In this document: in pieces, positions 51,255-63,765 of the stretch
Layout of the letters: the number at the start of each line of letters is the position of its first letter
Position numbering within the stretch: position 1 is the first letter of the stretch
NCBI RefSeq assembly: GCF_963576615.1
Contig: NC_088710.1
Span: 3,576,001 to 3,640,000, forward strand
Reading direction: 5' to 3'
Source of the DNA: Watersipora subatra
Taxonomy: Eukaryota > Bryozoa > Gymnolaemata > Cheilostomatida > Watersiporidae
DNA: 64,000 bases
The notes under the pieces: model-generated
Database searches by the model: none
What the model was told of the DNA's origin: nothing
Seen by the model: the letters and a program-made list of their open reading frames with translations, nothing else
Made by a program: the position numbers and the translations under genes

Positions 51255-52210
51255 GCAAATAAGAATACATTTACCTAACCTGTGGTTTGGAAGAAAGCTT
51301 CAAGCGACAAGTTCATTGAAGCAAGTTGTTTTGAAAATGGAGGATAGCACCATTTTTTTCATATTTTTAAAACTTTAGCTATTGAATCTTGTTACATAGT
51401 ACGTGCAAATATGATGGTTAAAAGAGCATTTTTAAACTAAAACTATAACATCCCTAAAGTATGCAAAATTTCCCGATTCGAGTATAAAAATGCTCACATG
51501 AGGTTGTGTTATGTTATTAATTTTAGTAATAAAAACAAATACCGATAAATAATGAATAGTTATAAGCATGGTGACTCTAAATCTATAGAAATATTTTTTA
51601 CTAGGTAGGCTTAGTCTATAGCCTCAATTGTGTTGTCTGCTCAGAAAAGCTTTTAAACTTTTAACAGCTTTATCAAAACCACAAGACCGCTTTGTAATAA
51701 AAGATGACGGAAAATGGATTTTAACCTGGCGGTAATTTTATTGGTCATCTTGTTGAGATATTCAAGTCTTTGAAATTATCAGTGATTTATTACTATTGCA
51801 TGTTTTAATAATCGTTACAAAAGTGCTTAATCTGTATAAAGTATGTTCAAGTGAACATCAAATTGCTACAACATCATGTTACAGATTATTAGTGTTTTTG
51901 CTTTTGTAACAGCAATATTGGAAAAACTAGAAGAAGCGACAAAACAGAGTTTTAAAAAGTTTGCCAGTTTTTTAGTTCCTATGTTGTTCAAATATAGCGA
52001 TATAACATTGGGACAATTTTTTAAGATTATGTCCTGTTGATAGCTTTGACACTTGCATAATACTTGCATAGTTCTCGATAAGTACGAGCGTTACTTAAGT
52101 TCCAATGTAGGATTCAGCGCGCTAAAAACTTGAATATAGATGAAACATACATGTACTGATAATTGTCAGATCAAGAAGTGTTGCCCTACCTTTGCCTTAA
52201 TCAATTATAC
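51255..52210. other. Intergenic stretch right of the transposon
   Basis: AT-rich; no gene or repeat recognised. Confidence 0.4.
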
Positions 52211-52211
52211 A

Positions 52212-52850
52212 CTAAGGTCTGTAAGTTAACTAAAGTAAATTAACAGCGCTAAGTTAATAACAGAAAGTTAACAGCAGTAAGTTAGGATCAGTAAGTTAAT
52301 AACAGCAAGTTAACAACAGTAGGTTAACAATAGTAAATTAACAGCAGTAGGTTAGCAGCGATAAGTTAGGAACAATAAGCTAACATCAGTGAGTTAACAA
52401 CAGTAAGTTAACCGCAGTAAGACAACAGCAGTAAGCTAACATCAATGAGTCTACAACAGTTAGCTAACGCTGTCAAGTTAAAAGCAGTAAGTTAACAGTA
52501 GTAAGATAACAGCAGTAAGTTAGCAGCGGCAAGTTAGGATGAGTAAGTTAGCAGCAGCAAGTTAACATCAGTAAGTTAACAACAGTAGGTTAACAATAGT
52601 GAATTAACAGCAGTAAGTTAGCAGCGATAAGTTGAGAACAATAAGCTAACATCAGTGAGTTAACCACCGTGAGTTAACCGCAGTGAGATAATAGCATTAA
52701 GTTAACAACAGTAAGTTAACAGCAGCAAGTTATCAGTAGTAAGTTAGCAGCAGTAAGTTAGAAACAGTATGTTAGCAGCAGTAAGTTAGCAACAGTGAGT
52801 TAGCAGCAGTAAGTTAGCAACAGTAAGTCAACAGCAGTAAGTTAGCCGCG
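52212..52850. repeat. Degenerate 14-bp minisatellite, about 45 copies
   Basis: GTTAACAGCAGTAA recurs with many substitutions (AACAGT, AGCAGC, AGGATC and others). The unit length is kept while the sequence drifts, so this array is old compared with the WARS2 arrays. Confidence 0.9.
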
Positions 52851-53461
52851 GTGGGAGCCAAAATGTGGCTATTTGAGCTTGTAGTTAATAATTAGGAAAT
52901 GGAATATAAAGCTAACCAATATTGGCATCGGTGTATCCTAAATTCAATGTCTTTTAAAGTCGTGCACTCATGAAAAGTAGATAAAGCAATTTTGTTTTTA
53001 CTTTTTTTGGAGTTCTATTCATAAAATTTTATTCTGTTATTCATACCCTTGGCTATGACAAAGAACAAAGATATGGGGAACTCGGCTAGTGTTACTAGTA
53101 ATACATCTATGGATAACTGGTAGTTTTACAAGGAAAGCGTCTGTGGATAACTATGGTAGTGTTGCTAGTAATACAACTATGGATAACTATGGTAGTTGTT
53201 TTGAAGAATTATCATTTTAGTTGATTATTGTCAAGTTATAATTATTTATACTTGTGTGAACCAGTTTCATATTGGCTAATACTTGACATAGGTCTACCAT
53301 TGAAGTCTGGGGACATATTCACCACTGTCTAGTTTGTGGATATATCCAGCTGAGTACTCATTGTCTAACACCTTGTAACACCCAGTCTAACACCTGTGTA
53401 AGGAAGCTATTCATGCATGTAGCCATGTATTGGTAATACCGGATGTACTCTACCCCTGTAG

Positions 53462-53782
53462 CAGTGGTTCTTAACCTTGATTTGATCAAACCATAGTGAG
53501 TGAGTCTCAGGGGTTCAGTGGAGGTCTCTCAAAGGCAACAGCAGAAGTCACACTGATTTGTAAGGTCATGCCTTTATGAAATACTATGAAATTCGTTGCG
53601 AGTTCATACACTGTATTGGTTTTGTGCTTTGAACACAGTGATGTTAATGCAGTTGATTTTGTGCACCAGTAAAACATACCTAATGCAACAAAAATCACAT
53701 TTTATTTTATCACAATCAATAACGGTTTGGTGCATACGAAACTGGTGGGGTTCAGTATGTCCAAAAGGGTTAAGAACCATTG
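53462..53782. mobile_element. hAT-like MITE
   Basis: The ends CAGTGGTTCTTAACCTT and, inverted, CAATGGTTCTTAACCCTT are the classic hAT (Charlie-type) terminal repeat. The flanks CCCTGTAG and TCCTATAG (53454-53461, 53783-53790) agree at 6 of 8 bases, as an aged 8-bp target duplication would. 321 bp, without transposase. Confidence 0.8.
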
Positions 53783-53987
53783 TCCTATAGCAAGTCTTAT
53801 GACATGTTAAGAATAAAGCAGGCAAGTTGTAATACAAATGTGATTTTTTGTTAAACTCTAGGTCAGTCACATATGGCATTAATAATGGCTCACATTCCGG
53901 TACACAAGTAAAAGGAAGACGAATATTCCTCATCAATGCAGATTCTAAGACCAAGGGCGAGCTCTCCTGTCCCAAGCTCTTTAGCGT

Positions 53988-53997
53988 TTATATATAG
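53988..53997 (+). promoter_or_regulatory. Possible TATA box of the membrane-protein gene
   Basis: TTTATATATA lies about 300 bp upstream of the ATG at 54284. The sequence between is GC-richer than its surroundings, as expected for a first exon and leader. This is position-based inference. Confidence 0.3.
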
Positions 53998-54283
53998 TAC
54001 ACGCACTTGAAAGGGCTTGCGTGTGGTCTGGGCAATTGTAGCTGAAAATCAGCCAATGACACGCAATGACACTTTAGTGAGCTCTTGGCTTGCGCTTGTG
54101 TCATTGGTTAGTCACTGAGGCGTGAGACGCGTTTGAAACCCTTATCAGTCAATATTCAGCAAGCCATTGCTAGGAGTCGCTCCCTACTGATTGGGTTAGC
54201 GTTTGGAAGTTTTTCTTTGCGCAGGTGAGCGAATCAGCGTGCAGTATCTACATTCTTCACGATTCCTCTAGATCCTGAGCATC

Positions 54284-57200
54284 ATGTCGCATAATCCAAC
54301 ATATGACCCTGAGCCTGGGTATAACTCGTACGGAGGAGATAGATCTGGACATTCAACGCCTCCACGGTTTCATAGCAACAGCACACTGCCCGTTTCGGAA
54401 CCTGCACCTTACACGAATATGGCTAGTTATAGACAAGCTACGACAGGTCCTGCCAACTACTCTGACAATTCGGCAGGTAACGGCAAAAGCTACAGGTATG
54501 CAACGGCAGAGCCCATCCCTGAAGATGATGTTGAATCACCGGTAGCTGACTCTCGCCAAGTTCAATTCACAGATTTGGGAACAGAATCAAAAATCCCACC
54601 AAAAACATCGAGAAGTGAGGGGTCTGACAAAAAGTTTCTTATACTAGCTCTTGTGGCAGCTGTATTTGCGCTTCTCTTTATCATATTCCTTGGACTGTTC
54701 ATCTGGAAGAATTCTGCTGCTGCCAATGTTAATGAAGTTGGCCAACCAGGGGATACCGGGGCTGCTGTTGACCAGGTGAGTAATCTATCTTCAAGTAACT
54801 TTTTGACTACAGCCATGACTTCGATTTATTCATAGATCACTCAAGCAGCCATGAAAAAGGGTGCTACTAGGGCCCTGTTTCAGTGTTATTTCTGTGAGAA
54901 TGTTTTCTTCTCTTCTCGCTATCCCTTGGGTGGCAGTAAACTTTCAATTGTGTAGCAGTGATTTATCAAGCACTATATATACCCTGTCAACGGAGATATA
55001 GTACACGCTTGCACTCGCTTAGGATTATCTACTGGCCAGATTTTCACCCTAATATCATGTAAGCACTTTCAAAGGCCACCTACAACTGCCTTTAGATCTA
55101 AATATTGATACAACTTGAAGCTCCCCAGAGCCAGCTATTGCCTTATTATCAGCTAATACTAGCGCTAAACTGGGTCCAATGCTTTCCGCTGCTAACAGGG
55201 ATTGGGCGCATCACTCATTGACCTACCTACAGTAGTCCTACTTAAGTAGGTCATGAATGGCGGTCACCTGCCTCGCAGAAACCGTTTGTGTTAATCACGC
55301 TATTGTGATTTGTGCCATTCGGTGTTGAATAGACCAATATTGATCGAGTAGCTAGTCATTTCATCGCCGCTCCGATCTAAGTTTACCAATGTCGCACGGC
55401 AATTGTGTTGACATAATCACAGATTCGTCGCAACGGTTACTGTATTCACTCACCCGAGTGACTCACCCAGTGTTCAAAAATTTTAATTCTTGCGTTCCGC
55501 ATATTGTTGACACACACTGTCATAGCTATATTGCGAATAACACCATGATTAATGGAAGCCAACAAAATAATAGTTCACGAAAGTTCATGACCAGAGATAT
55601 CCGGGGTAATATCGCATTTTAGATTTCTTTGCTACAAAACTAGGCCTAACGCTGTTTTTCAAGTAACTAAGTCCTGTCACAATTTCTATACTGTTGATGA
55701 ACTAGTAACTTGGCCCAAGAAGATGCCTCGCATTGTCGAAGCCCAATAAAGCTTTTTTTCTTTTGGTTTCTTGTAGCCTGGGGCATCCACAGATAGTACA
55801 CCTATTGTAAATTCTCCAGAGCAGGTACAGATTTGATCCATGTACATGTATATGTCTATCCACTCTCTTCTCAACCCGTTGGCTTCCTAGCTCTCAAGTC
55901 TTGCCTCTCATCTTTCTTTCCCTTACCACTGTTATAAACCACTCATTTCGCAGGTTTACCAGCAGTTTCAATCAAGGCTTTGTCACAAATCCTGCGATAA
56001 ATATGCATAGACATGTTGCGCTATTTTGGTGACCAGCCCTTTATCATTAATTATCCATGGCAACGGGTTTATACTCAACATCTCAAAGTGAGCAAAGTCG
56101 CCGCTACACTGTCCAGGATATGACACAATGCCTTGGTTCAGCATCGTAGAAATGGCTTTGGGTGCAATTTCCTTGCTGCATAACGAGTCAGTTGTATTTA
56201 GGAGGGTTGGTATAGGCTCAGCTTCACTCTGCACATTTTGCTTATCTTGTGTCACGCTCTGCCTTTCCAATTACATTGCTCTTTACTTTTTCATTATTAT
56301 ACGCTTTTAGCTCTAGTTTCTAAGGTTATTCGGTGCTATGTGAATGGGCCCGGTAGCACCCCACCCCATTATACCTACATAGCATGAATCCAGCATTTCC
56401 TAAACCTTGACAATAAAAATGTATTGTTGTACAACCAAGTATAAGTAAGTAGTTATTCCACGCTACGTTCAAAAGTAAATCTAGGTAAGGTAAACTCTAT
56501 ATATAACTACATACTCCATAGCTGTGTCTGGCTCGCTTGATAGCTTTTAGGGAAGCTTAGAGGCTGAGCCAGTAAATGCTGAAGTTTGACATACGCATGA
56601 ATTTCCATGAACTGTAAGGATTATCAAACACACCACTAGTTGTTGGAGTTGCTACTAGCCAATGAGAGTCTAGTCAAGGCTCTGACTCGATTAATTGTCT
56701 CCTCTTGTAGACAATTCCCCCTTCCACCGCCACTCCTAAGGTAGATATTAGCGAGGAGACAATAGGGTCATACGGAGGCACAGACGTTATGAAGTAAGTC
56801 AAGGATTCAAACTGAATCATATAACTTGCTACTAATACAGTCTCTTTGATACCAGGTAATACTAAGGCTACTTCAGGAATTCCTTCATGTAGGAAGTATA
56901 CTGATTGGACTACCCGTTCAGATTCTAATAGCGTATCTGTCACAAATGTAGAATTTCGCCGAATGTAAGAGGATTACAGCAAATTTAGGAACAGTTTTGC
57001 CATTGAGCGCACGATAACGGAGTCGGGTAGGGTAACAGTCTTTGAGCGCATGTATGGCGATGTGTTATTAAAAGCTGTATCTCAGGATTTGTATATATAC
57101 TTCAATATTTTTAGGCTACGGTAATCGCAATCCTGTGTGATAACCAATGCATTCGTTGTATGCTGCAAATATTTTAATGTTTGTGGGTCATTGATGGATT

Positions 57201-60200
57201 AATTATCGTGTCAGCTACAAATTGCTTAATGTAACGGGAGAGGATAACTCTAGTTTGTCAATACACAAGCCTTGGTCAGATATCCACAAATATTCATTGA
57301 CGAATATTCATCTGATATTTCATCACGTATTCATGGGAGTCTGAAAGCACCCTAAATGCGTGATGGATACGCATGATGTATTGTCTTCCAATCTTTGCTT
57401 GTGCCTTTACTACAAGCCAATAAAGTGTGCTTCTTGGCTTGCAGTTTAAAACAAATGTTTATCTTTGAAAAATATAACAAAGGAATGTTGCGCTGCCCTA
57501 CTTAGACCATTGGGTAACTTTCATTGGCTGCTTATCTTATCCGTTGTTGGTTGTAATGCGAGTTTGACTTATCTAGTGGTTTGCCATAACTTGGTCCATT
57601 TAGAATGCATGGTGACAAGAAAACATTGTTTGAATAGACAAAGAATGTATTTACATAGTGGCAATTGCCGCTGGCTGGCCGAGGAGTTAGCATTAGCCAG
57701 TGAACAAGCAAGCAAACAAAAGACATGACATACCATCGATTTTAAATCATGGAAATATGCCTTGTTCTTATAATTTTTAGTTTACCTTTCCTCTGTCCCG
57801 TTTCTCACAAGTCGCAATCACTAACCACAATCTTTTTAATCATCATTCGTATTACACTCAGATCTCAACTTAATCACTTCAGCATACAAATTGTTTGACA
57901 TACCGCATAATGTTCGTGTAAATATTTAACTTTATACCCATAGTAATTTCCAATATATGTTTGAAGTTTCTTGAAACATTGTAAATCAATACATATGTAC
58001 TCAGCTCGCTTACAGGGTGTTTAAAATATCAAACAGTACTTCATGCCTTCCTTTTATAGTTTTAAAATCATCGACTCGAGGAAGGCTAATAAAAAGTGGT
58101 ACTCCTGAAATAAGCGAGAAGGCTATGCGTTTCTCAAAATGAAAGCAAAATGTTATACGAAATCATGAGCAAACATCTTTGGGTCAGTTATTGAAGTAGT
58201 CTACGAAGCTGCATACAAGTTATCATTAGAATGAAAGTGATGCGGAGAAATGAAAGACTGTAATGAGTGAAAGTGGAAAGGCTAAAAGTGATTATTAAAT
58301 ATAAAGACTAAAATTATCAAATATAAAACAAAAAATATAAATTTAAAATAAGTTATGGTTGCTTTGAAGTTATATAGTTCGCTTTACCGTAGCCTCTACC
58401 TGCGTGCTGTCAGTTTGATGTATGACAAGGCAACGTCTCCATTTTTCTGTATTAACCGTAAACGCGCAGTGACAGGTTTAGCTGGTTGTTACTACCAGTT
58501 GCTACTACCAGTTGCTACTTGCTAATGTAGCTTAGCTCCCTTTTATATAATTTACTTTTCTTTATTGTTTTGATTTAGTTTTATATGATGTGTTTATTTT
58601 AGTGTCTTATATACTTGTCTGAAGTATTTATCGTCATGTTAAAGCTATAAAACATATTAAATTATGTATTTTTATGAGAATATTTGCTCGATCGTGTGAT
58701 AGTTTTGACACGGGAATAAAATCACTGAATGAGTTAGCTAGGTTTGATTGTATATAGACAAGTTGAGTGGATAGAATCTCATGATCTCTCCTGGAGGTTG
58801 CACTTATTATCGCTGCTTGCTGAAGAGATCAGTGGTTCGCTGATCACAAAGCGAGGTCAGGGAGGCAATAGAATAGGGTTCTGATTACTTCTAATTTATC
58901 TCTAGTCAGCTTTTTATAAAGTTGATGTTGTTCTGACTTAGCATTATGTCTCATGCCTTTTTAGTTGGCCATCCACACTAGACAGTCGCTAAGCTTCCAT
59001 TTTGCAGATGATGTGAATTTGGAATTGTGCGCACATTGAGTTACCGTGTAAGTCTTTCTATGGAAACTCGCATGTTGCGGATTAACACGAGCGTTCTTTT
59101 AAAAAATAGAAGAAATTCTGCGTAGAGGTCACGTAGAGGTCACAGCGGTGGATTCCTGTCTTGCTGAGCACGCTTTTGAAATAGGAACGACCAAGTGTGG
59201 GAAATGTTAAAAAAGGAATAACTTGCGCGGCGTTCATGCATCATTCGCAAGTGCCGTTTCAATCTTTCACAAGCAATGAATCATTCGGTAAAAATTTTCG
59301 AAATAACAAAACTCGCTCAATTTGTCATTTTTTGCCATTTTCATCTGGCGGATGGCGCAAACTTGTGGACTAGCCGCGTCATGGAAACAGGGGCTCTACT
59401 CTGATTTATTAAACTACCATATAGACTCACTTCATTGAGTCAAACTGTCTTTAGTCACTGCAGTTTGCTGATGTATGACAGTCTGCCCATGGGCCTAACT
59501 GGAGTTACCCCAATCCCTTTTACTTACAGATACACACTTAAAAATGAAGATGGCATGGAAGCGGACATTCTGTCAGTCGGCGCGCGGCTGAATAGGCTCA
59601 AGTTACCCAGTGCCATAATCATAGCTGAAGTTGCAGGAAATGGTTCATCACTTGATGGTACGAGTCATTAAACACCTTTGTTTGTTGTCAGCCAAACTGT
59701 CCTAACATCATTGTGAAAGTTGTGTTGAATTTCATATTTACACACTGAGCAGTTTTAGAAACCTTGACTTTCCCAGAAGTGAAGTTTTTTTCACTTTTAA
59801 TGAGCTGTTGAATTTTATGTCAATTTGCTAGTACATTAGATCTAGACATCCGAGTTATACAATGATCATGTTTCCGGATAGATATGTGTTAGTAATTGTC
59901 TGCTCTTTACATTTGCAGCTATTGTTGAAGATACAGATGGAGCGTGGCATGGACCAGTATGCAGTGAGGGCAACCCTACTTTACACAAGGTAAAATTCTT
60001 TTGGTCAATTTCTGCCATGAGAAAATAATTCTATTTTGTTCTGATTTAGCATTATGATCTTAGATTAGTGCTGTAAAAGGGCTACATGAATGTGTGCTGG
60101 GTGAAAATGCTTTACACTTTTATACAAGTCTGCTGTCATGCTGTACTTCTTTTCTACACTCGATCAATCTGGCTTGTATGTAAATATTTCACATAAGTTG

Positions 60201-63200
60201 ATTGTAAAATATGGTCCTACATATCTATAGATTTAACATACCTGTTGTCATATCCATAAAATTAACATGCCTGTTGTCGTATCCATAGAATTAACATACC
60301 TGTTGGCATATCCATAGATTTAACATACCTGTTGTCATATCCATAGATTTAACATACCTGCTGTCAATTCAGAAGCTCGACAAGTCATATTATTACTTGC
60401 TCTCGTGTGCCTAGTTTCTATGTTTCCAGCACGAACCATTAATTCATAAGGTTAGTTGTAAATTCAGAATAAACTGAAATTCATTCATTCATTTCCAAAA
60501 TAAATTCAGAATATCCGTACTCTTGGAATGAGGTTCCTCAACGTTTATACGTTGTTTAATCGAACATCTAATGTTTTTAGGAGCATTTTACAAAAGATGA
60601 AACAACCATGGACGGCAGTCTAAAACTATACAAGGAACTCAACAATATGAGGATTGAGTTCACCTTTGTTCTGGAGGAAGCTAACAAGTTGATGGTGACG
60701 ATTACAGGGGTGCCCAAAGGACCCACTTCGCAGAACATAGACATTTGTAGCAGCCACAGATTTAACTATGGTGGTGTTGAGGTAAGATTGCTCAATGTTC
60801 ATGTGAATAATCTACCATACTTTTCGGACTATAAACCGCACCCTTATATACTTTATTTTCCAAAAACGATAATAAAACAATACATAAGCCGCACCTTTGT
60901 ATAGGCCGCAGAACTCAGGACGATGCTTTGTAACGCGGCAGCAACTTTGCTGTTTAAAGCGGAACAGTGCCTAACGGCACTGTTTCGTATTAACTGACGC
61001 TTTTTAACCTAGTGCCTAACGGAACAATGCTGTTAGGCATTTGTTTCGTATTTCCTTTCACCGCTAGAGGTGCACTAACCGGAGATTCTGGTTAATGCCC
61101 CCTAGCGATGAAAGAAAAAGCCATAGAATAGCCACACCCTTATATAAGCCGCATGGCTCAAATCGTCAAAAAAAAGTAGCAGCTAATAGTCCGAAAAGTA
61201 CGGTATGTAAATTATTCAAGTTTTCAAGGGTTTTATATCTTTACAATGCCGGAGAATGTTGAATTTCTAAGCCGGTTACTCAATGATAGAAAAAGTTTTA
61301 AAAAGTTAAAAAAAAATTTCATATAGTAATATTATGACCTATTCTTTCATATCAGCACTAGTAATGGATAATTAATGCTAAAAGGTCGAAAATAACACAG
61401 CTAAAATGAAACTTGTCGGGATGATAAATGGAGTCACTATCATGAACAAACAAAAAATTTAGGTTTGTGCAAAGAGGTCAAAAGATCACCAACCAAAGAT
61501 ATTATCACTTATAATCAGATTAGATGATACAACCACCTAAATAAAGGAAGAGCACAAATACTACCCAGGTAGCATTACACTATATTATAAATCCTACACA
61601 CTGCTGGAGAAATACATAAAAAGTTTGACTATGTCGATGACTAGAGACAAGTGTGTGGAACAGTAGCTAGAACAATATATTGATGACTAGAGACAAGTGT
61701 GTGGAACAGTAGCTAGAACAATATATTGATGAGTAGAGACAAGTGTGTGGAACTGTAGCAGGAACAATATATCAATGACTAGAGACAAGTGTGTGAAACA
61801 GTAGCTAGAACAATATATCGATGACTAGAGACAAGTGTGTGGAACAGTAGCTAGAACAATAGCAGACGATGGTGAATCGGTAGACTTGATTAAACAGAGA
61901 GAGGTAATTGCTACTTGTCTGCTGGACAAGTCATTGACTCAGCTGGAGGTTATGACCTCAACCTTATAATTTCATAGCAGAGCTACTTCAACCTGTTTGT
62001 ATACCTGTGAATAATGTGACTATCCAATTTTTTACTACTGGCATATGCGAGTTGCTGTAAGTCATAACAGGTTGTCCTAAAGAGTGTCATATACCTGTGT
62101 TTCTGTTATGAGATGGCGAAATGCATCGTTTGCGTAGACAACGAGCAGGCAAAGCATTGCTGACACGTCGTGTCTAAACAAAATTGTTTGGCAATAGAGA
62201 ACAAACTGATGCTTCTGGAATTAGTCAAAAAATTTAGTTCCAAATTAATATAATTTGTATTCCTATATACAGTGAAACTTGGATAACTCGCCCTCGGATA
62301 GCTCGAACACATGGTTAACTCAAACGGGTTTGTTTGGTTCGTTCCCACGCAATGATAAATTGCTTTAGATAACTCGAACTTAACATCATTAACTCGAACA
62401 GTTTTTTTGCCCAACGGCTACTGAGACAGTTGTTATCACTTTAGAATATCACTTTATTTTAAGCTACAAAGATAAACATCAACTTTTAGTAGTTCTTAGG
62501 CGCCGTTGTTACCATCATCGGCAAAATATTTTCGTTAACGACTTTTCTAATGGTTTGCAAAAAATAGAATTTCACCAAACATCCGCTTTGCAATGGTCCT
62601 TCGATAGCAAGGAAAAGCGAGGTAACCTTATGATAAACTTGAAGTAAAATCGGCAAAATTAATCTTGGTTATAACGCTCAGGAGAAAAAGATGTCTTTTT
62701 TCTGAGCATTTTAATCGCGATCAAGTTATGCCAATTTTAACCTTAGAATGTCCTGGTAATAACATCACCTAAAATAACAAACAAATCTCAAGTGATAGTG
62801 ATATCTATACTTTCTGATAAAATTTTTCAAAATTTCACATGAGAGGCCTTTAACTTGCAACAAGCAGTCTGATTTTGATTTTTGTATAGTTTGTATATGT
62901 ACATGTATCTACTGATAAATACATGCACTTGCGACAGCGCTCTGATAACTTGAATGCTCTGATAACTCGGTCCCATGAAGTTTGAGTTATCCGAGTTTCA
63001 CTGCATTTATTTTTAGCGCAAGCTAATTTCGAGCTATCATGCATCGACAACAGGGCTTCATGCATGCAGCTATAAATGCATGAAGAAGTGTTCTCACTCG
63101 TAACATATATACTAAGGTGTAAATTGGACAATCATAAAATCTCTTGAAGCAACTCTTCAGCAGATTAAATCACTAAAGACCCAAAGTTTATATCTTCTTT

Positions 63201-63765
63201 AATTCATTTGATGAACCCCAGTTTTTACACATGGCTAATTTTTGTTAACGAGTAGTGCTTTTCCTTTGAGCAAAATACATGATCGCAAATAGTTGCATAG
63301 GCGTTATTGCAATCATAAGATGTTGATTCGTATTAGATAATAAATCTGTTGGTTATAATTTAGCAATGGTAAGGAAAAATCCGAAAATGACACCGTGGCC
63401 ATCACACAACTAAGACCAATTCTCATTTGTCAATGCAATGCTTCTGTAATAGTATCTCTGTGTTTAGTTACATCCGATGTCTACGTTTCGCCTCTACTAC
63501 ACGTGGCGTTCGATTTAGCCAGTTTCTTTATAGCTGGTTTTGCATGTTTCCTTTTTCTGTCGAAAGTCTTGCTGAGTGCATAGTGTGAGGCCAAGTTTTA
63601 TTCTGATTGGACCTCTACCGAGGATAAATGGTAACAAATTTAATATATAATTTAATATAATATTTAATTACAATCTCGGTGTAATACTTAAAACTCTCTT
63701 TATTTTGTAGAATATAGGTGTGCGCAATTCTATTCAGATTCCATCCACTTACCTTTATAAGACAA
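54284..63765 (+). CDS. Single-pass membrane protein, unknown family
   Basis: Exons: 54284-54775, 55777-55824, 56711-56793, 59530-59657, 59919-59989 and 60581-60781, all GT/AG and in phase, with a weaker candidate at 63711-63765. The gene probably continues past the window. Exon 1 gives 164 residues: a Ser/Thr/Pro/Tyr-rich, disordered N-terminal region of about 115 residues, then one hydrophobic helix (FLILALVAAVFALLFIIFLG) after a basic SDKKF. There is no signal peptide, so a type II topology with cytoplasmic N-terminus is likely. Exons 2-3 encode a PSTATP-type linker (GASTDSTPIVNSPEQ, TIPPSTATPKVDIS). Exons 4-6 encode a compact region (ADILSVGARLNRLKLP, DGAWHGPVCSEGNP, LYKELNNMRIEFTFVLEE, ITGVPKGP) with alternating hydrophobic residues that could be a beta-rich extracellular domain. 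I do not recognise the family. Confidence 0.75.
54836..55776. other. Intron 1 of the membrane-protein gene
   Basis: No exon, RNA or repeat recognised. Confidence 0.4.
56800..58990. other. Left part of intron 3 of the membrane-protein gene
   Basis: AT-rich, without recognisable genes. A short triplication of CAGTTGCTACTAC lies near 58490. Confidence 0.4.
58995..59395. repeat. Dispersed 0.4-kb repeat, copy B
   Basis: Second copy of the repeat at 39660-40060, same orientation, diverged (GATGATGTGAATTTGGAATT, then CACATTGAGTTACCGTG, later CATTCGCAAGTG and CGTCATGGAAAC). Confidence 0.65.
60220..60365. repeat. 29-bp tandem repeat, five copies
   Basis: ATATCCATAGATTTAACATA plus CCTGTTGTC recurs with a few changes in intron 5 of the membrane-protein gene. 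Confidence 0.9.
60813..61205. mobile_element. TA-flanked MITE with TTTTCGGAC ends
   Basis: TACCATACTTTTCGGACTAT at the left and, inverted, TACCGTACTTTTCGGACTAT at the right. Subterminal CCGCACCCTTATATA and CCACACCCTTATATAAGCCG also mirror each other. 393 bp including TA at both ends. GC-rich inverted blocks (GTGCCTAACGG) lie in the middle. No coding capacity. Confidence 0.75.
61636..61861. repeat. 46-bp tandem repeat, about five copies
   Basis: GATGACTAGAGACAAGTGTG plus TGGAACAGTAGCTAGAACAA plus TATATT recurs at 61636, 61682 and 61728 and onward, with few changes. Confidence 0.92.
62270..63003. mobile_element. Pogo-like non-autonomous element
   Basis: CAGTGAAACTTGGATAACTC at the left is mirrored by GAGTTATCCGAGTTTCACTG at the right (one mismatch in 20). 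TA precedes the left end, and CA follows the right end in place of the expected TA. Inside, further ATAACTCGAAC blocks repeat near both ends. 734 bp, no transposase; the 102-codon minus-strand frame at its left end shows no domain. Confidence 0.75.
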
